Below are positions 35,300 to 42,817 of a stretch of DNA of 64,000 bases, in pieces (the stretch's first letter is position 1; each line of letters begins with the position of its first letter). The position numbers and the translations under genes are program-made. Origin of the DNA: JBKQVT01 sp052139835. GTDB taxonomy: Bacteria > Planctomycetota > Planctomycetia > Pirellulales > Thermoguttaceae. The notes under the pieces were generated by a model. The model had not been told where the DNA came from, made no database searches, and was given only the letters and a program-made list of their open reading frames with translations. The stretch spans positions 1 to 64,000 of the forward strand of contig JBKQVT010000132.1 in assembly GCA_052139835.1 (NCBI GenBank). Direction: 5' to 3'.

Positions 35300-36136
35300 A
35301 TGACCTGGCGCAAGATGCGCAACCGGATCGTGCCCCAGCCGCTGGTGCGCTTGCTCCGCGGCGCGCGCTTCGCCGCCCTCGACGCGCTGGATCGCTGGCG
35401 CGGCCGGACCGACGACCTCACGCCGCCGCGCTGCTTGCAGGCCTTCGTCGGCGGGGGCTTCCAGTCGCTGGGCGAAGAGTTCTTCGCCTACCTCAAAGAC
35501 CTTTGCCGCCTGCGGCCGGACGAAAGCGTGCTGGACGTCGGCTGCGGCAGCGGACGCATGGCCGTCCCCTTGCTGGGCTACCTGGACGGGCGCGGCCGCT
35601 ACGTGGGCTTCGACATCGCGCCCAAGCTGATCCGCTGGTGTTCGGGGCACATCACCCGCCGCAACGCCAATTTCACCTTCCACCTGGCCGACATCTTCAA
35701 CAAGCACTACAATCCCCGCGGCGCCTGCCCGGCCTCCCAGTACCGCTTCCCCGCGGCGGACCAGAGCGTCGACCTGGTCCTGGCCACTTCCGTGTTCACG
35801 CACATGCTGGCCGACGACGTGCAGCATTACCTCCGCGAGACCCGCCGGGTGCTCCGGCCCGGCGGCCGCGGGCTGTTGACCCATTTCATCCTCAATCCCG
35901 AGGCGGAAGCGGCGATCGGTCGCACGCCCGCGGCACTGCAGTTCCGCTTCCCGCTTTCCGACTGTTTCACGACCGACGCGGAGGTCCCGGAGTCGGCGGT
36001 GGCCTACGCCGAAGCGACGCTGCGCGCGATGTACGCCGAGGCGGGCCTGCGGATCGTTGAGCCGATCCGCTTCGGCGGCTGGTCCGGCCGGCCCGGCGGA
36101 CTGTCGTTTCAGGACATCGTGCTGATCGGCCCGTGA
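35300..36136 (+). CDS. Class I SAM-dependent methyltransferase
   Basis: A 278-residue protein with motif I VLDVGCGSGRMAVPLLG (about residues 77-93), the acidic motif YVGFDI, and a post-motif HMLADDVQHYLRETRRVLRPGGRGL typical of the Methyltransf_11/25 fold. The substrate is not predictable. The ATG at 35300 lies 26 bp after the PCMT stop, so the two are probably co-transcribed. An upstream in-frame extension overlaps the PCMT gene and is not coding. Cytoplasmic. Confidence 0.88.
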   Translation: MTWRKMRNRIVPQPLVRLLRGARFAALDALDRWRGRTDDLTPPRCLQAFVGGGFQSLGEEFFAYLKDLCRLRPDESVLDVGCGSGRMAVPLLGYLDGRGRYVGFDIAPKLIRWCSGHITRRNANFTFHLADIFNKHYNPRGACPASQYRFPAADQSVDLVLATSVFTHMLADDVQHYLRETRRVLRPGGRGLLTHFILNPEAEAAIGRTPAALQFRFPLSDCFTTDAEVPESAVAYAEATLRAMYAEAGLRIVEPIRFGGWSGRPGGLSFQDIVLIGP

Positions 36137-36149
36137 CCGAGCGATGCGA

Positions 36150-36950
36150 TCACGGGCCGAACACTTGCTGATATTGGTGGAGCACCCAAAGGAACGCGCA
36201 CCGCCAGGCGGCGCAATGGGCCGCGAACCAGGTCGTGACGGCCAGCAGTTGAGCCAGGCTGTAGCGGAAGCGCGGCGGCGGGGCCGCCCCAATCAGCCGG
36301 ATCGAAACAAACCCATAGGCCGCAAAGGCCCACGCCGTCGAGAACCCCAAGCAGGGAACCGCGACCGCAATCAACGCAGTCTCCCCGGTCAACACAACGA
36401 GGACGCCGACGATGGAAGCCAGCGTAAGCGAGATGTAGGCAAGGCCGAATTTCCGCGCCATGCGGATGTCCAGCCACAAGATGCCCATGGGCACCAGCAC
36501 GCCCACCGCGGACACCGCCAAGAAGACGGCCTCGTAGGCGAGGGCCCCAGGGCCGTGCCAGAAAGCGCTATGAAGAATGGCGCAATACTCCGCCGCGATC
36601 AGCACGCCGCTGAAGATGCCAAAACGAACGAAGTTGTTGTTGCCGCACTGGCCCGGCTGAAAGACCACCAGGCCCATGCTGATCATGCTGTACAGGAGCA
36701 GCGGCGAGAGGGCAGCCGACGCCGGGTACATCAGGAGGTGGCCGGACAACCCCCCGAGTCGCGGCCCGGGGAGGTTCAGGTTAACCAGCAGGAAAGAGAC
36801 CACCGGTAACAGGACGCCGGCGAAGAAGAGCGGGGCCCGGACCAGCCGGCTTTGCCCTATGGCCGGGTGCGGCGCGGCTGCGTCATGGGCAGCCGCCTCC
36901 TCCGGCGCTGGTGTTGGAAGCCGATCTTGATCCACGTCGGGTCCCACCAA
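36150..36950 (-). CDS. Polytopic membrane protein (short paralogue)
   Basis: About 266 residues with six or seven membrane helices. It is clearly related to the next gene upstream: SMGLVVF..NNNFVRFGIFSGVLIAAEY, PMGILWLD, AWAFAAYGFVSIRLI and PPRFRYSLAQLLAVTTWFAAHCAAWR align with the other copy. It stops just after that shared region, so it lacks the C-terminal 110-residue domain of its paralogue. No ATG is available; the start is TTG at 36950 or GTG at 36947. Function unknown. Confidence 0.65.
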   Translation of the reverse strand: MVGPDVDQDRLPTPAPEEAAAHDAAAPHPAIGQSRLVRAPLFFAGVLLPVVSFLLVNLNLPGPRLGGLSGHLLMYPASAALSPLLLYSMISMGLVVFQPGQCGNNNFVRFGIFSGVLIAAEYCAILHSAFWHGPGALAYEAVFLAVSAVGVLVPMGILWLDIRMARKFGLAYISLTLASIVGVLVVLTGETALIAVAVPCLGFSTAWAFAAYGFVSIRLIGAAPPPRFRYSLAQLLAVTTWFAAHCAAWRCAFLWVLHQYQQVFGP

Positions 36951-36968
36951 GCGTCTCCCGTATCGAAG

Positions 36969-38030
36969 TCATTCCCGGTAAAGTTTGCCGATCAATTCCG
37001 CCTGACCGCCCAGCACCAGGCGCAAAGTGAGCCGCGCGAGCCACTCGACCGGCTTCAGCGCCACGTAGGCCGCATCCGCGGCCAACGGCCGGGCCAGCAG
37101 GGCCGCAAGGGGCGGTCCCACGCGATCATAAACGCGCCGCAGCGCCCGGTGTCCCGCGGGGCTGACGCTGGCCAAGAGCAACTCGAAGGCCTTCAAGCGC
37201 CGCAGTTGATCGTTCACGCGACAGGGCGTCCCGTCGGAAGCAACGTAAGTTTGGCTGCCGACGATCCACGCGTGGCCGCGGGCCGCGGCAGTGCAGACGA
37301 AGCAGTGGTGCGGGGGCGTGGTGGGCAACCGCGAGTATTCGTGGAGCATCAGGAGATACGAAGCCCGCCAGGCGCCGCAATGGGCTGCAAACCAAGTGGT
37401 CACCGCAAAGAGTTGGGCGAGGCTGAAGCGGAAGCGCGGCGGCTGGGCCGCCCAAATCAGCCGGGCCGAGACGTAGGTATAGGCCGCAAACGCCCAAGGC
37501 GTCGAGCACCAAATGCAGACAATCAAGGCCACCTCGAACCCGATGCCGCGCGTCACCACGCCGAGGAACAGACCGATGACCGCAATTGCCATCGAGAGAT
37601 ACGCATGGCCGTATTTGTCCGCCACGTGGCTGTCGAGCCACAGGATGCCCATCGGCACCACAGCCGCGAGCACGAACAGCACGAGGGGAAGTACCGGGCT
37701 GATCGAGGCAAATTCGCCGTAGCAGAGAACCTCTAGAATGGCCGCATACTCCGCCGCGATTAGCACGCCGCTGAAGATGCCAAAACGAACGACGTTGCTC
37801 TTGCAAAAACGGGCCGGCCGAAACACCACGAGGCTCATGCTGATCATGCAGTACAGGAGCAACGGCCAGAGGGGCAGCGATGGCGGGCATGATAGGAGGA
37901 GCCCCGCGTAATCGATCAGCCTACCCGACTGCCACTCGGGGCCGTCCAGGTTCACCAGCAGGAAGCAGACCGACGGCAACACCACCCCAGCGAAAAACAG
38001 CGCCGCCCGGACCACCCGGTTATTCACCAT
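36969..38030 (-). CDS. Polytopic membrane protein with C-terminal DUF6688-like domain
   Basis: About 353 residues from MVNNRVVRAALFF (ATG at 38030); an in-frame upstream extension to 38180 is less likely. Six or seven membrane helices are followed by a soluble C-terminal part (residues about 245-353) with GHAWIVGSQTYVASDGTPCRVNDQLRRLKAFE. I recall that pattern from planctomycete proteins grouped as DUF6688, but could not check. The tandem neighbour is a shorter paralogue 18 bp downstream. Function unknown. Confidence 0.65.
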   Translation of the reverse strand: MVNNRVVRAALFFAGVVLPSVCFLLVNLDGPEWQSGRLIDYAGLLLSCPPSLPLWPLLLYCMISMSLVVFRPARFCKSNVVRFGIFSGVLIAAEYAAILEVLCYGEFASISPVLPLVLFVLAAVVPMGILWLDSHVADKYGHAYLSMAIAVIGLFLGVVTRGIGFEVALIVCIWCSTPWAFAAYTYVSARLIWAAQPPRFRFSLAQLFAVTTWFAAHCGAWRASYLLMLHEYSRLPTTPPHHCFVCTAAARGHAWIVGSQTYVASDGTPCRVNDQLRRLKAFELLLASVSPAGHRALRRVYDRVGPPLAALLARPLAADAAYVALKPVEWLARLTLRLVLGGQAELIGKLYRE

Positions 38031-38189
38031 GGCCTGGCGCGGCCCGGGCGGGGCACCGCAGAACGGTTCGTATGGCGTTAAGCCTGGGAGAGAACTCCGG
38101 TCCACGTGCGATGGTCCTCGTCGTGAAGCGGGCGAATCCTGCCGCCGACCATTGTAGCCTGCCGCGGCCGGAGGCAACAAGCAAACGCC

Positions 38190-38246
38190 CCCCGGACGCA
38201 GTCCGGGGGCTTTTCCAATTCTCTAATCCCCAATCCCTAATCCCTC
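38190..38246. terminator. Strong hairpin and CCCTAAT heptamers downstream of rodA
   Basis: CCCCCGGAC-GCA-GTCCGGGGG (38190-38210) is a 9-bp GC stem with a 3-base loop, followed by CTTTTCC on the plus strand. It lies between rodA (ends at 38245) and the next minus-strand gene. Since rodA runs on the minus strand the T-run is on the other side, so termination of rodA is only partly supported. CCCTAAT/CCCCAAT heptamers (38222-38246) fill the rest. Confidence 0.5.
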
Positions 38247-39369
38247 ACTCCGCCTCCCAGCGGAACGGCTCGTTCGTGATTTCATAGCCCGGCCGCATGC
38301 CCACGTTCACCAGCAGCCCCAAGGCCAGGGCGCTGGCCAGCAGCGACGAGCCGCCATAGCTGACCAACGGCAGCGGCAGGCCGGTGACCGGCAGCAGGCC
38401 GAGGTTCATCCCCATGTTGATCAGCGCCTGCAGCGCGATCGTGGCGGTCAGGCCCACCGCCACCAGCCGGCCGAAGGGCTCGCGGGTGGCCGCGGCAATC
38501 GCCAGTCCCCGCCAGGCCAGCACTCCGTAGAGCACCACCACCAGGGCCAATCCCGGCAGCCCCAGCCGCTCCTTGATGACGCAGAAGATGAAATCGTTTC
38601 GCGCCTCGGGCAGGCGATAGACGGCCGGGTCCTCGGTGGGCTGGCCGGCCAGCAGGCTCCCCCACGGCCCGCCCAGGGAAAACATCCGCTTGGCCTGGTG
38701 GAGGTGGCCGGCGGCCTCGATGCGGGGCTGACGATCGGCCGGCGGCTGATCCAGCAGCGCCGCGATCCGCGCCTTGTGCTGCCGGCTCATCCCGGTCCAC
38801 AGCAAGGGCGTCATCAGCAACCCGGCCGCCGCGAGGATCGCCAGGTCGCGCCGCCGCGCCCCGGCGGCAAAGAGCATCACGAAGAGCACCAGGAGGAAGA
38901 GCATCGCCATGCCCAGGTCGGGCTCGGTCAAGACCAGCACCAGCGGCACCAGCCCCAGCATCAGCGGCAACAGCAAGCCGCCCAGCCGCCGATAGGTCTG
39001 GCGATACATCAAGTAGCGGGCCAGGGCCAGCACGAAGGCCACCTTGGCAAACTCGGAGGGCTGAAAGCCGATCGGGCCCAGCGGAATCCAGCGATGCGTG
39101 CCGTGGATGAGCGGAAAGAAGGGGGCCGCCAACAGCAACCCCAGCGACGCCAGAAACAACAGGTAGCTCCACCGGCACAGCACGCGGTAGCTGGGCACCG
39201 CGGCCGCCGCCAGGGCGATCAGGCCGAGCACCGACCAGGCGATTTGCCTGTGGAAGTAATGCCCGCCGCTGGCGTCGAAATCTCCGCAGCGGGCAATCGC
39301 CAACCAGCCCAGGAGGACCAGGGGGACGGCCGCCGCCGGAATCGACCACGGCACTCGCTTCGCCCACAT
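38245..39369 (-). CDS. rodA: RodA/FtsW-family peptidoglycan polymerase
   Basis: A 374-residue SEDS protein with about ten membrane helices. Family signatures are visible: RWIPLGPIGFQPSEFAKVA, VLTEPDLGMAMLFL and the C-terminal LPVTGLPLPLVSYGGSSLLAS. The SEDS family polymerises lipid II glycan strands for cell elongation (RodA) or division (FtsW). The short length and lack of linked division genes favour RodA. The ATG at 39369 is chosen because upstream sequence is repeat DNA. Planctomycetes keep SEDS genes to varying degrees, so it is useful evidence of peptidoglycan synthesis in this organism. Confidence 0.88.
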   Translation of the reverse strand: MWAKRVPWSIPAAAVPLVLLGWLAIARCGDFDASGGHYFHRQIAWSVLGLIALAAAAVPSYRVLCRWSYLLFLASLGLLLAAPFFPLIHGTHRWIPLGPIGFQPSEFAKVAFVLALARYLMYRQTYRRLGGLLLPLMLGLVPLVLVLTEPDLGMAMLFLLVLFVMLFAAGARRRDLAILAAAGLLMTPLLWTGMSRQHKARIAALLDQPPADRQPRIEAAGHLHQAKRMFSLGGPWGSLLAGQPTEDPAVYRLPEARNDFIFCVIKERLGLPGLALVVVLYGVLAWRGLAIAAATREPFGRLVAVGLTATIALQALINMGMNLGLLPVTGLPLPLVSYGGSSLLASALALGLLVNVGMRPGYEITNEPFRWEAE

Positions 39370-39464
39370 TGCTGCCTTCACGGCCGGGATTGTAAAGGGG
39401 GAAGGCGGCTGGCGGAAGGGCAGGGGGGAAATTAGGGGCCAGGAGCCCGGGGGCCAGGGATTGG

Positions 39465-39572
39465 AGAAGGCGGAGGGCGGAGGGCGGAAGGGGGAAGGAG
39501 ACAGAAGGATGAAGGATAAAGGATGAAAGATGAATTTCCACCCCCACGCCCACCGGCCGCGCCCGGTGGGAA
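39465..39572. repeat. Composite intergenic repeat
   Basis: GGCGGAGGGCGGAGGGCGGA, then AGGATGAAGGATAAAGGATG, then a GC hairpin CCCACCGG-CCGCGC-CCGGTGGG, in the same order as at 20250 and 30476. The hairpin carries compensating changes (C to T in one arm, G to A in the other), which shows that the stem is maintained. Confidence 0.8.
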
Positions 39573-39761
39573 GGGCGATGCGAGACGGCGAGACCATCCA
39601 GGGCCATGTTATAGTACAGTGCGTTTATTATCATACTGATATATCTTGCAGCGATGCCTGTTGTCCCCGTGTGTCCAGCGGCGGAAGAGTCAACTCGCCA
39701 CAGGGGCGGCGCTTATCCTGCCTTCCTGGGCCGCAAAAGTCCCTCAAGTCACCCAGCCTAC

Positions 39762-39789
39762 TTGATTTCCATTTTCACAGTGTTATCTT
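39762..39789 (+). promoter_or_regulatory. Candidate promoter of the TIGR03000 gene
   Basis: TTGATT (39762-39767) and TATCTT (39784-39789) are separated by 16 bp in a local AT-rich stretch, 56 bp upstream of the ATG. This is the best sigma-70-like match in the gap 39573-39844. The rest of that gap shows no gene. Confidence 0.4.
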
Positions 39790-39844
39790 TAAGCGCTTGG
39801 GAACCTGGTGTTTTTCTTTGGCCTGGAGCAAGGAGAAAACTGTC

Positions 39845-40687
39845 ATGTTGCGACCGAGTTGGAAACACATCCTGGTGGTGGCCGTCGCGGTGCTGGCGTT
39901 GACCATCGTCTCCCAGTCGTATGCCTGCTGTGGATGGGGGTGCGGCTGCAGTGGCTGGTATGGCGGCGCGTACGGTTGCGGCGGCTGCGGATGGGGTTGC
40001 GACTACACCGCGTGCGCCGTCGGCTGCACGCCGTGCTGCGACTTGACCCTTGGCTGCCGGCCGTTTCGCCACGGCGGCTGCTACGGCTACGGCTGGGGAT
40101 GGGGCGGCTGCTATGCGAGTTGCACCTGTTGCTCCCCCTGCGGCGGTTGCAACTGCGGATGCCTGCCTTATTACACGCCCACGATGGGTTGCTGCGGCGC
40201 TGGGATGGTTCCGGGCATGACGGCGCCGGCCGCCGGCACTCCGACTCCCGCCACCAAGCCGGCCACCCCGCCGGCGCCAGGCGAAGCGCCCGCGACTCCG
40301 CCCGCGCCCGCGCCGACGGTGCCGGCCCCGACAACCACGCCGACAGTGCCGGCGCCGACCATCCCGCCGACACCGGGCACCACCGGGGTGCCGAGCCTGG
40401 AGGACAGCGCGTTGCTGACGGTTTACGTCCCCTACCAGGCGAAGATCACCATCAACGGCTTGCCTACCCAAAGCACCGGCAGTCGCCGGCAGTATGCTTC
40501 CTTCGGGCTGAAGCCGGGGATGAACTACAAGTATGACATCCATGCGGAAATTGTCCGCGACGGCAAGATCATCGAAGAGAACAAGACGGTGACGCTTACG
40601 GCAGGCCAGCAGAACTCCGCGGCCTTCGGTTTCAACAAGCCTGCCGAGGGCATGGCGGGAACCGAGGGCATGTCGGCAGCCAACTAG
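39845..40687 (+). CDS. Cysteine-rich TIGR03000 domain protein
   Basis: A 280-residue secreted protein. A signal peptide (MLRPSWKHILVVAVAVLALT...SYA) is followed by about 90 residues with 23 cysteines in Gly/Trp/Tyr-rich context (CGWGCGCSGWYGGAYGCGGC and similar). A Pro/Thr/Ala-rich linker comes next, then a C-terminal TIGR03000 domain (LLTVYVPYQAKITINGLPT to TVTLTAGQQNSAAFGF). TIGR03000 is a planctomycete-specific small domain. Cysteine-rich exported proteins of this group are likely structural envelope proteins. AGGAG lies 9 bp upstream of the ATG. It has its own promoter candidate and terminator. Confidence 0.9.
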   Translation: MLRPSWKHILVVAVAVLALTIVSQSYACCGWGCGCSGWYGGAYGCGGCGWGCDYTACAVGCTPCCDLTLGCRPFRHGGCYGYGWGWGGCYASCTCCSPCGGCNCGCLPYYTPTMGCCGAGMVPGMTAPAAGTPTPATKPATPPAPGEAPATPPAPAPTVPAPTTTPTVPAPTIPPTPGTTGVPSLEDSALLTVYVPYQAKITINGLPTQSTGSRRQYASFGLKPGMNYKYDIHAEIVRDGKIIEENKTVTLTAGQQNSAAFGFNKPAEGMAGTEGMSAAN

Positions 40688-40707
40688 GATACCGTGTGAT
40701 CCAAGAG

Positions 40708-40747
40708 ACCCCCGTGTCCGGTTTACCGGGCGCGGGGGTTGTTTTTT
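40708..40747 (+). terminator. Rho-independent terminator after TIGR03000 gene
   Basis: The stem ACCCCCG-TG-TCCGG pairs with CCGGG-CG-CGGGGGT around loop TTTA, followed by GTTTTTT. The strong GC stem and T-run, 20 bp after the stop codon, support transcription termination. Confidence 0.85.
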
Positions 40748-40850
40748 GGCGGTGCGGTTGCGATTTCGCGGCCGCGGCGTCATAATTTGGGGTTGGCCCG
40801 GCGCGGCGGAGCGGCGGGCGAAAGAGCCAGCCTGTGGGGAGAGAAGATTC

Positions 40851-41870
40851 GTGTTCGAGTCCGTTGCCGTCGTGGGCGCCACCGGCGCCGTGGGAAGGAT
40901 CATTTGCCAGCTCCTCGAGTCGCGGAAGTTTCCCTTCCGGACGATCAAGTTCGTGGCCTCGCGGCGCTCGGCCGGCCAGCCGCTAAGCTTTGCCGGCAAG
41001 TCGTATACGATCGAGGAGCTGCGGCCGGAGGTCTTCCAGGGGGTGCAGTTGGCCATCAGCAGCACCCCGGACGAGGTGGCGCGGGACTTCATCCCCGACG
41101 CCGTGCGCCGCGGCTGCCTGGTGATCGACGAGAGCGGCTATTGGCGGATGGATCCCAAGGTGCCGCTGGTCATTCCGGAAGTCAACCCCGAGGCGGTCCG
41201 CCGCCACCAGGGGATCATTTCCAGTCCGAACTGCTCGACGACGCAACTGGTGCAGGCGATGAAGCCACTGCACGACGCCGGCCGCATCCTGCGGGTCGTG
41301 GTGAGCACGTACCAGGCCACCAGCGGGGCGGGCCTGGCCGGCAGCCGCGACCTCGACGGCGGCACCCGCGCGTTTCTGGCCGGCCAGCCGCACGAGTGCG
41401 AAATTTTCCCCTACCGCATCGCCTTCAACTGCATTCCCCAGATCGGCTCGCCCAAGCACCAGGGATATACCTCCGAAGAAATGAAGATGGTCCACGAGAC
41501 GCGGAAGATCCTCGGCGACGATTCGATCCGGGTCTGCCCGACCTGCGTCCGCGTGCCGGTGGCCAATTGCCATAGTGAGAGCATCCTGGTCGAGACCCAG
41601 CGGAAGATCGGCGTGGACGAGGCCCGGCGGCTCTTCGCGGCCACGCCGGGACTGGTGGTGGTCGACGACCTGGAGAAGAAGGCGTATCCCATGCCGATCC
41701 ATTGCGAAGGCCGCAACGAGACCTTCATCGGCCGCGTGCGTGAGGACCTTTCCAGCCCCAACGGCCTGGCCTTCTGGTGCGTCAGCGACAATCTCCGCAA
41801 GGGGGCGGCCACCAACGCCGTGCAGATCGCCGAGCTGCTGGTGCAGACGAAATGCGCTGTATCAAGCTGA
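40851..41870 (+). CDS. asd: Aspartate-semialdehyde dehydrogenase
   Basis: A 339-residue enzyme that makes aspartate semialdehyde for lysine, methionine and threonine synthesis. The NADP-binding GATGAVGR (9-16) starts the protein, the catalytic cysteine is C128 in SSPNCSTTQ, and the DDSIRVCPTCVRVPV and GRVREDL segments agree with the family. The start is GTG at 40851 with GGGGAGAG upstream; the in-frame codon at 40746 lies in the preceding terminator region. The 3' end overlaps truA by 19 bp. Confidence 0.95.
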   Translation: MFESVAVVGATGAVGRIICQLLESRKFPFRTIKFVASRRSAGQPLSFAGKSYTIEELRPEVFQGVQLAISSTPDEVARDFIPDAVRRGCLVIDESGYWRMDPKVPLVIPEVNPEAVRRHQGIISSPNCSTTQLVQAMKPLHDAGRILRVVVSTYQATSGAGLAGSRDLDGGTRAFLAGQPHECEIFPYRIAFNCIPQIGSPKHQGYTSEEMKMVHETRKILGDDSIRVCPTCVRVPVANCHSESILVETQRKIGVDEARRLFAATPGLVVVDDLEKKAYPMPIHCEGRNETFIGRVREDLSSPNGLAFWCVSDNLRKGAATNAVQIAELLVQTKCAVSS

Positions 41871-42601
41871 CCCTGGCCTATGACGGCGCGGCCTACGCCG
41901 GCTGGCAGTCGCAGCCGGAGCGGACCACCGTGCAGGGCACGCTCGAAGCCGCGATTGAAAAGATCGTCGGCCACCCGGCCCGCACCCTGGCCAGCGGCCG
42001 GACCGACGCCGGAGTGCACGCCCTGGGCCAGGTGGCCACCTTCCATACCGACAGCCCACTGGCGGTGGACGTGCTCCGCCGGGCGCTCAGCGCCGAGTTG
42101 CCCCACGACGTGGCCGTGCTGGCGGCCGAGGACATGCCCGCGGGCTTCCATCCCATCCGCGACGCGCTGCGGAAGCGCTATCGCTACCTGATCCACGACG
42201 GGCCGGTGCGCGACGTGTTTCGCCGCGGCTACTGCTGGCATTACGTCCACGGGCGGCTTGATGCCCCGGCGATGCACCGCGCCGCGGCCGCGCTGCGGGG
42301 GCAGCACGACTTCAGCAGTTTCGAGTCCAGCGGCGCACCTCGCGCCGACAGCATCCGCACGGTCTATGAGTTCACGGTCGAGCGGGGCAGGGGAGGGGAG
42401 GCGGACCTCGTGACGATCGAGATCGAGGCCGACGGCTTCCTCTACAACATGGTCCGCGCCCTGGTCGGAACGCTGGTCGAGGTGGGCCGGGCGGCGCGCG
42501 GCGAAGACTGGCCGGCCGTGGTCCTCGAGGCCGCCGACCGCCGCGCCGCCGGACCGACGGCGCCGCCGCAAGGGCTGTTCCTCGTTTCCGTGACCTATTG
42601 A
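41852..42601 (+). CDS. truA: tRNA pseudouridine(38-40) synthase TruA
   Basis: A 249-residue tRNA modification enzyme acting on the anticodon arm. The catalytic aspartate is D52 in GRTDAGVHALGQ, and YDGAAYAGWQ, RKRYRYLI and ADGFLYNMVRALVGTLVEVG are family landmarks. Length is normal. The ATG at 41852 lies inside the end of asd, in another frame, so the genes are translationally coupled. An upstream in-frame extension is not conserved. Confidence 0.96.
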   Translation: MRCIKLTLAYDGAAYAGWQSQPERTTVQGTLEAAIEKIVGHPARTLASGRTDAGVHALGQVATFHTDSPLAVDVLRRALSAELPHDVAVLAAEDMPAGFHPIRDALRKRYRYLIHDGPVRDVFRRGYCWHYVHGRLDAPAMHRAAAALRGQHDFSSFESSGAPRADSIRTVYEFTVERGRGGEADLVTIEIEADGFLYNMVRALVGTLVEVGRAARGEDWPAVVLEAADRRAAGPTAPPQGLFLVSVTY

Positions 42602-42635
42602 ATCTCCGTCGCGGAGTGATGGCAAACCCTGAACT

Positions 42636-42650
42636 GCGAAACCGCAAGCG
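42636..42650. repeat. 15-mer GCGAAACCGCAAGCG, third copy
   Basis: An exact copy of the 15-mer at 135 and 22902, just after truA. As at 135, it stands before an array of A/T-containing CCC words, which here is the octamer array. Confidence 0.65.
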
Positions 42651-42664
42651 TAAGACTCGCCAAT

Positions 42665-42808
42665 CCCCAAATCCCCAAATCCCTAAATCCCTAAATCCCC
42701 AAATCCCCAAATCCCCAAATCCCCAAATCCCCAAATCCCCAAATCCCCAAATCCCCAAATCCCCAAATCCCCAAATCCCCAAATCCCTAAATCCCTAAAT
42801 CCCTAAAT
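42665..42808. repeat. CCCCAAAT octamer array of 18 units
   Basis: Eighteen consecutive 8-bp units, 13 of CCCCAAAT and 5 of CCCTAAAT; the CCCT variants occur as units 3-4 and as the last three. The G-rich strand (GGGGATTT) is the minus strand and has ideal runs of four G for a G-quadruplex. The array ends 9 bp before the GT4 gene's ATG, in its presumed 5' leader. The unit is the same as in shorter arrays at 18940, 29414 and 32080. It is a tandem array with no spacers, so it is not CRISPR. Confidence 0.95.
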
Positions 42809-42817
42809 CCCTCTCCC

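Noticed and set aside
42372..42782. Open frame encoding repeated GIWGFGDL on the minus strand
   Set aside because: It is the translation of the 8-bp array (24 bp equals eight codons), with no start context and no conserved product.
42665..42808. Possible CRISPR array
   Set aside because: Units are 8 bp with no unique spacers, and no cas genes are present.
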